This document shows positions 23,301 to 32,300 of a stretch of DNA of 64,000 bases, piece after piece. The position numbers and the translations under genes were made by a program. Position 1 is the first letter of the stretch; each line of letters starts with the position of its first letter. The stretch spans positions 41,665,338-41,729,337 of the forward strand of contig OZ012690.1 in the NCBI GenBank assembly GCA_963942565.1, read 5' to 3'. The notes below the pieces were generated by a model. The model was not told the origin of the DNA and did not search any database. It was given only the letters and a program-made list of their open reading frames with translations. The stretch is from Maea johnstoni. Taxonomy: Eukaryota; Annelida; Polychaeta; Spionida; Magelonidae.

Positions 23301-26300
23301 CTCCTCCTCTGATGCTGCTGATGTTTTTGCTGATGTTTTCGCTGTTTTTGCTGTTGTTGTTTTTGCTGTTCTTGCTGCTGTTGCTGTTGATGTTGTAGTT
23401 GTTGATGATGACATTGTTGCTGTTGTTGTTGTTGTTGTTGTTGATGATGTTGATTTCTGGCTGCTACTGCTGCTGCTGCTGTTGTTTAAGAGGATGACCT
23501 CATCGGCCTTGAAGGAGCTGCGCCCGGCGCTGCTCCGGGCCTCCAACATGCCCACTTCCTTGGCCGCCTCTGACGCCCGGCGTTCCTGCTCCAGCTGAAA
23601 TCAACAACAGAAATTGCTTAACCTTTCTCTCTCAAAATTGTTGTCTGGATCCAATATACTTTTGACATTAACTTGGAAATTAAGAATGATTTTGTAAAGT
23701 ATTTCAAGGAGAATTGTTGATAATGTCTGATTAATAGTTTTTATTTATTTTTTTCATTTCTGGAGAGCTCCTTGACAAGTATCGTCTGGACCTGCCACAT
23801 CTTTGAAAATAACTTTGGAGTTGGGTATAAATTTGCAAAATATTTCAAGGAGAGTTGCAGATAGAGTTCTGAAGAACATCTCCCCTTCAATTGTTTTCTG
23901 AAAATTGCTTTTTTTTGAGAAAGATATCACCAAATTATCCAGGTTGTCTTAGCTGCTAGAGGAACAAATGAGTAAATAGACCAAAAGATTAGACCATATA
24001 ATCAAGTTGGAAACCAGACAGTCTTACCTTTCTCCTGCGCAATATTGGGGTGACGTCACTTTGAGATCGCTTTTTTGCAGGCATGTCTAGCTGTTCCTTG
24101 CTCTCCTCTTTGTTTTTCTCCTCCTTCTCTGAAGAGTGCTCCACCTTACAAGATGGCGTGGGACTTCCTTTCGGCGACCCTCGTGGGGACACACGGCCGT
24201 CACCTTGATTTCCCTTCTTCCTATGGAAGAGGCGCTGACCTGTCAATTAATTATGCAAATTATGTTAATTACGTAGGGTATAGTGCACAATGATAACACG
24301 GAACGAGTAGGGTTATTTGTTTTATTACTCTACTATACTCTACTAAATGCTAGTGAAAATCTACACTCATTGGGTCATGTTTCCATAAAATTTCCAGTGT
24401 TAAAGATCGATTAAAGATTCTGTCTTGTTGCATGTTTTGAGGCCTCTGTCACACCAGCCTGCAACAATTAGGCACTTATCACTGGCTAGTCATGATTTAG
24501 CCTTAATTTGGCAGAAAAGGTGACAATAATCAAAATTCTAATTTCTAGATTTTCACATACCAGAGCCTAGAAATGAGAATCCTTTCTTGGGTGATCCCAA
24601 GGACGAGGCCTTGTCGTCTTTACTTGGGTGTGCTCTGTCTCCCCCTCCTTTCTCCTCGCTGAGGCCCACCATCATGAAGTCACTGCCGCACTCATCTAGC
24701 TGATCAGGCTGGCTGTCCACACTCTGAAATACACACAAGACCAACACTTCTTAACCCATCCATGCCTTGAGATGTAGATTTACTTGACAAGTGTCGTCTG
24801 GACCTGTCATACTTTTGAAAACAACTTCAGAATGAAGCATTTATTTGCAAACTACTTGAAGAAGAGTTATAGATTAGGTTTTAATGAACAACTCTCCTTC
24901 AATTACTTTTCAACCACTACTTTTGTTAGTAAGAGATATCATACACTAAGAAATACACACTTTTTCATGGGGAATTCCCACTTAAGTGCAAATGTAGCTA
25001 AATAAAAAAACTCCCTAAGATGTCTCTTTTACCTGACTTTCCTTCTCGATCTAGTAGAGATCTAGTTCTTTCAAGTAATCGTGCAAAATGGTCCGTTAAT
25101 TCCATATCCCAATATCAATTTAGAAGAACAAAATTCAAGTTCAAAATTATCTTTATTCAATATCAATCATTATATGGCTAGGACAGTGGTGATGAGTTGG
25201 TTTGGAGAATGTTTTGATTTACCTTGAGAGATTCAGCATCCTCTACAACAGCGACAGGCTCTGTGTGGGGTCCACTGGTCAGACGAGAAGACCTCTCTAT
25301 TCTCAAAACAAACCTGAAATGATAAAAACCCACCTTATTGAAAATGAAGATATATATATACATATATATATACTGTAGAACACACAATGTTAGCGTCTGT
25401 TTATATATAGCGTACATAGCGTTTGGTTCCGCTTCGCTATATATAAAAACGCTGTACTTTTTTTCTTAATGTACTGGCGCTGTCAGCAGCGGCTACCGTC
25501 GCTAACATAAAGATACGCTATGATGCGAAAACTCCCCAATTCACTATATTTGGGACACGCGTCATATATGTGTTCTACAGTATATATATATATATATTCA
25601 TACAGACACATGTCATTTTGAATGACCGTCACAATGTGTCTATTTCTGATCACATAGCAGATACAGTTAACCTATTAGCAAAAATGTTCTAAATGCAAGG
25701 TAAAAGAAATATATAAAAGAAAGACAAATATTTCCAAAATATGAAAAAAGAAAAATGAATACCCAAACACAATGCAAATTCTCAAAATAATGAAGTAAAA
25801 AATGCATTCAATTTCAGGCCAATGATAATAGAAGCCAATTTACACAATCCATTCCCTACGAGTTAATATAAACAATTATTGTATACCTGGAAACGTCCAA
25901 AGAAAAAAAGTTGAGGTAACAAATAATAAAGAAATTGTGCAAGAGAAAATGCTTTTTACTTACAAATTGGCTTTAGCACCTACTACACGACAAAAATCAG
26001 GAAATGAAATTGACACAATACGGGGTAGGACGCAGAACTAGGTCAGAATCAGAGTTGCCCTAGATGCGTCCTCTGAATGCATTGCAAGACAATTATGACA
26101 ATAACTTGGAAATAAAGCATAGGTAAACATAATCAAAGGAAAGATCTAGAATTCTTACTTTGTTTGGAGCTATGATTTAGGAATTACAAGCATGAATACA
26201 TACAATATTTTTGGAAGTTTGTTGGTCCAGTTCTGATTAATATTGTCAAGTTATGACTGTTTTGCAAGAAATGGGTGCCAAATTTTGAGGTGTACACACG

Positions 26301-29300
26301 TGCTGTACTGCCAAAAATGTGCTGAAAAGGTCCAATTTCTAGGACTTCACAAGCACCTTTAAATAAAGGCAAAATAATGGCCTCCCAGTGACCTAATTTT
26401 CTTTTATTCAGCACTGTCTGTTTCAGAAAATTCACTGATAAGTCATGAACTGCCTTTTTTGTGATGTCCTAGTTGCAGTTAGGCAATTATATGTTGTTAA
26501 GCAGAACTGGCACAACAGTTCTTGAATGATACAATACTTTTTCCTATTCAATAACGTTTTTTTGTTATCATATTGAATATGGTACCAATCCCTTCATGTT
26601 GCCCTTCCCATTCACCCACCTCTCAGATGCTTGCTTCATCAGTTTGGCCGCTTGTTTTGTGGAGGTCACTCGAGCCCCACCGATGGCTATAAGTACATCG
26701 CTCTGCAAGACAGAAAATCTGTATCATCTAAACATAATCAAGTGTTGCTATTTATTGCCAGGTTCCAAATCGAGCCCCCCCCCCCCTATCTATTAAACGT
26801 TTGTAAGTTCACATTGCAATTTTGCTCAAAATGACAAATTGGCCAAAATCGAGTGGCCAGTTGTTTATGTTTGGTTATCCTTAAAAAATAAAAATTTGTC
26901 CACAATAATCATGTGACACATCAAAATGAAACTTTAATTGGGAATACTAACAGCCAATTGAGTACTTTTTAAGCATTATTGGGAGGTCTCTTAAGAAAGG
27001 TTAGACAGTCCCTTCTAGAAATGAATTTGATCATATATGCGTGCATGACTCTCCTGGTTAGTGTTCCTATACAAACATATATATGTATGGGCACTAGAAA
27101 GGTTAAAAGAGAACATTATCAGCTCTAAAATCTTGCAATAATTCAGTCCACTTTCAGAAAGAGCAGAATAGCCTTACCTTTCTGATATCCGCCTGCGCTG
27201 CGGGGGTTCCTGGGGTGACGCTTTCCACCAATACCATCTCCTCATACTTATCCAGGACAAACTCCTACAAACAGCAATCACAACTACGGATTAGTAACAG
27301 TACTCAATACAATAACAAATACCAATATCAAAAGCAAAAAAGTATCATATTGTTTAATCCATTCATGCCCAGAGCGGCCAAAAAGACGGACAATTTTGGT
27401 TATATTTTTCTAACAAAAACATTTTTTGGAAAATATTTGAAGGAGAAATGTTAATCAGATTCCAAACAACAACTCTCCTTCAAATATATAGTGAACTTCT
27501 GTTTTATTCTCATATGTTTTCAAAAGTAATTGGAAGTAGTAGATGATACTTTCTACAGGAAATCTGAGTATGAATAGGTGAAGATCTGTAATACCGATAT
27601 TGCTTTGAGGTATAGATTGACTTAACTGTTACCTGGACATCTCTGCATCAAGGCAGTATGCTATTTATAAGCAAAATTTCTGAAGTTGACAGTAGTAAAT
27701 TTAATCAAATTGGGTCCCAGGCAGGCAGTGTTGTTAAATAAAATTAATAAGATATTATATTGATAACGCTTATATATAGTGAAATTTGTTAAGGTGCCAA
27801 TGCCTAAACAGAACAAAGAACTGTCATTTCTTCACTTCGGAAGATAGAGAAGAATTCTTCTGGCAAAAGATTTAGAATTTAGAATTTTGATCGTCGCCAT
27901 CTTTTCTGCCATATTGCAACTAAGTGGTGACTAGACATTTGTAGGTGATGTAGGAAACAGTAGTATCCAGCAAAAAACACTGAAAACATTAATGAAGTCA
28001 CAACATAATTAGAGATACTTACATCTTTGAAGGTAAGTCCGATGGGCTGCGAGGGGCCTTTAATGATCTCCACCTCATGAGAACGCCATAACTTCCGTCG
28101 TGAGCTCATCAGGTCTAGCCAAGGCAGACTGTCTACAAACATAATAGCAACTTGAATAACATTTGATCTCATGAAACAAGAAGGCTAGATATGGTGGAGA
28201 AGTCGCGTTGAGGGTCTCGCGCAAGATCTGCTGGCTTCCAATCCATATATAGAAGTCCTTGCCATAAGGCACCTACAGTCATGCTGATTAACTTGTAAAA
28301 AAGGAGCCCAATTTGAGTGGAAAGTAAAGGATCTTTTCTGACATGAATGCATATGGATGATTTACCTAATATGATATCAAGAAATCAAACATGAAGTTGC
28401 ACCCTATTTTGTTAACTTACCTACTGCGAGGTTACAATAAAGGTAGGAGTCATATGCCAGTTTGGGTAATCTCCCACAGTCTAGTAATGTAACGCCCTAT
28501 TTTGTTAACTTACCTACTGCGAGGGTACAATAAAGGTAAGAGTCAGATGCCAGTTTGGGTAATCTGCCGCAGCCCAGTACAGTGACCTCTAGACAACCTA
28601 TGCTGATCTTCTTGCCATGGAGAAGAATGTCTTGGCTCATGGGCTTCATGTCGGGTTTCTTAAAGAACGGCTTGTAGCGAATCTTGTAGTTAGGAAGAGT
28701 GTGTTTCTTTCTGACAGACCTACGAATCTGAAGCAAATGAAACGAACACTTGATACCACAAATATGTTTCAGGTAGAATTCTATGTATAACAGGGACTGC
28801 CATTAAGACTCGCTGTTTTGGGGAAGATGTATTCAAGTATTAGAATAGAATCAAAATCATTAATTAAGCTATAAGGGCTCATTGTCTCTAGTATATTTAA
28901 TTACTCAATCATCATATCTATACCTGAAAAGTTATGGTATTTTCAGGAAATATTTGAAGGAGAAAGGTTGATCAGAACATATCCAACAAATCTCCTTCAA
29001 ATAGTTTTCAAAGTTATGATTAATTCCAAAGTTAATTTCAAAAGTGTCATAGGTCCAGACGACACTTGACATTGAGAATTCCAGGCATGCATGGGTAAAG
29101 GGATGGCCTACCTGGTTGACGATGAGTGAGGTGATCTGTGGAATAGGACGCCCCTCCAGATGGGACTCCACCTCAAATTCCATAACAGGATCCTGAAAGT
29201 GCAGACAAGAAATATGGCTGATTTTAAGTAAAAAGAATCACTATGAATTTAGAACACCAACACGGTCACAAAATTAGTTTTCCTTTTTTCACAAACTCTC

Positions 29301-32300
29301 AAATGAAACAATAAATGCCCCTGAATAGTAAAAGGAAATATTCTCTAACTCATGAAATGCAGGTGATCCCAATAGTAATCTCGATCCTCAGTAAAGGAAA
29401 AGTTCTTTTCAACATAAAATGTTTTCTAAATGCTTATAATATCTCAATTAATTTTCTGACCAAACACAATTTTATAAGTATTTTTTGTAGTTGGAAGGAG
29501 AGAAATGCTTGGGCTTCTCAAGGTGACTTTAAGTAGGTCTTTGCGCACCCTGAAAAGGGGTTCTGAATATAAATCTGAACCCACCTCATAGAATGAGAAT
29601 GACCAGTGTGTGTAGGGCTGTCTTGTAAGCTGAAGTCTGCCAGTGCCCTTCAGTTTGGTGATCTTAATGGAGAGAAAGGCAGACTTTCCGAACACAAGAT
29701 CCACGTCCATTGACAGCTGGAAGCCTCCATTATAGTCCATATCCACCTTGATATCAAGCTCCTAAGAACAAACAGATAGATAGTTAATTTTACCTATAAA
29801 TGTAAAGTAGTAGTTAATAGTTCCTCAAAGAATTGTCGTCTGGATCCATGATACTTTTACCAATTACTTCAGATTTGTGAATAATTTTACAAAATATTTG
29901 AAGGAGAGTTGTTGGAAGTGAATTGAGTAACGTTTGTTCTTCAAATATTTTTTTCCAATAATGCATTTGCCAGAACATTTCATTAAAATTGCCAGACTGC
30001 TTTCAGCCACTGTGAACATCAATGGTTAAATTCATTCTTTTGCAAACTTCTTAATGATAGTCATAATAATAATATTGTCATCACAATCTTATTAGCATGG
30101 ACAGATGTCTGATGAAATCATTTGTTTTTTTCAAATTAGACCTGGTAGTTTTTGCCATTCTACAATACTCACGTCGATTCCACCATCATCATTGTGAATC
30201 ACCGCATTCTTCAGCGAAGCATTGCGGAAAATCGGGAAAGTGGCACCCAAATTGAAGTCTCTTACCTGCCAAAGAAATACAAAGGTGATTGGACCACAGA
30301 ATCAGAGACAACCTTTTTAAAGAGTAAAATTTAAGAGTTTCAGAGTTCAAGGGAGCAAGCATTTCTGACAGTGTATATGCAAATGTGTTTAGTGATCAAT
30401 GCCATCTTCAAATTCACTCACGGGACCATTCTTATAAATGTGCAGAAATGTAGGGGAGCACATCAAATCAAAATTTACATTTGTATCTGGCAACAAACAT
30501 AATCACTCATCTAGTTTACTGATTATAAAATAAACAATTAACTTATATATGAATGTTTAAAAGAACAACAGGAACCCCTAGTAAAATGGAATTGGTGTGA
30601 CATTCGGAACAAGAACTTACTGAAATTTGTTCCATCAGTTTTCCAGTGGTTGTCTGCAGCATTTCCTCGAACTCCACATTCATTTTCCGAACACACCATC
30701 TGAAGATAAGACAATGCAGAGTTCATCAGTGTGTTTTATGTGTGATTCAAACTAGTTCCATTATATATAGATTTATGGCAATGTGAAAGAAAAGAATTCA
30801 ATTCACCAGTCTCTAACTTTATGATGTGATACATATAAGTGTTGCTTTATCTATTTCTGGGATTGGATTCAAGCTTATTTTACTTCATGATATTTTTTAA
30901 AATAACAAATTTACTATTTATACTGGCACTTCAGGGGGCCTGACAGACACACTTGGATATAAACAGCTTTCAGTCCTAGTGTTAGGATTTTCCATATTTT
31001 TCGGCTCTATTAGTTGTTGAAAATTTCGACTGATTAATCAATTTTTCTAGTAGGTGTAATAATTACTAAAATATTTCTGCAACAACAGCATTAAGTAAGC
31101 TTCTTGAAATCAATAAGGGTTTGACCTTAACAGGCGTAAATGCACCTAGAATTAAGGATCTGCACTTAGAATTTGAACCACATTCTTTTAAAGGTGAAGT
31201 CGCTAAAATGAGAGCAAGGTGCTTGTAAATCTTCCAACAATAAAATAAAAATCAAAGATATTTTGGAAAAATTATGTACCTTCTGATCATATGTGTATCT
31301 TTGAGCTCTCTGAAGAGGAATTGGATTATGAGATTGAGACAGCTGCAGCTCTCTTTCTTATTCTTGAGTTCCGGATCCTGGAGAATATCCAAAATCTCCT
31401 GAAATAGAAGAATTTTTTTCAGGTTTATAATAAAGCAATTGAATGTGTATGAAGAAAACAGCATGTTGGTATTATAGAATTGGAATTCCACACTGCACAT
31501 TTCTGTCATGTAAAGGATAGAATAAGACCAGTTGTTAAAAGTAGAAGAAACCAGAGAACCTGGCCTGAAAGTCGGTTTTACATATCTACCAATCTGTAAT
31601 TGGAGTACACTTTTTTATCTTTTACCTGGGTCTTAGCCATGATTTCAAAAATGCCTGTCTAAAACAGCAATTTCAAAATATCTGCCTGTCCAGATCTAAT
31701 CTCCTTCAATTCCTTATACCAACTACATTTGATAGCCTATTGTGTCAAAAAGAGCAATTTACACTTAAGCCATGTCCTAAAAGATGGTTTGTGAGGAAAA
31801 TATTTAGTTATTTGACCCTCCAAAAGTCAAAATTGAAAATCCTTCATATAAAATTTTGCCTGTCCAAAAAGGAGGTTTTCAGGAAAGTACCTGTCCAAAA
31901 GACAGACAGGACAGGTCCTGACTAAGTCCCTGTTTTAAACCTATATTTATAATATTGGTTTATCTTATTTGGCCCTACCCCCCTCCCCCTGGCCTGAGGT
32001 TGGAGCCATTTCCCTTTGCACATTAGCTTGTTCATACTCACATCTAGGCCAGAAGCAACCTGACAATTTGGATGAAATGTTAAAAAGTGAAAGCAATATG
32101 GGAAGATATTAATTTGAAGGAGAAATGTTAATCAGCACACTAACACTAACTCTCCTTCAGTTATATATTGTGAATTAATTCTGAATTTCTGAGTAATTAT
32201 CAAAAAAATGTATAGATCCTGACAACAAAAGCCAGAGGAGTAGGATTTCCTTATTGGATTAACCAACAAACTGTAAGGTGAGCCCCTCTCCTGGGCTGCC

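Noticed and set aside
23242-23598. 118-codon plus-strand frame
   Set aside because: It is the antisense shadow of PDZD8 exon 14; Val/Asp runs mirror the Ser/Thr trinucleotide repeat.
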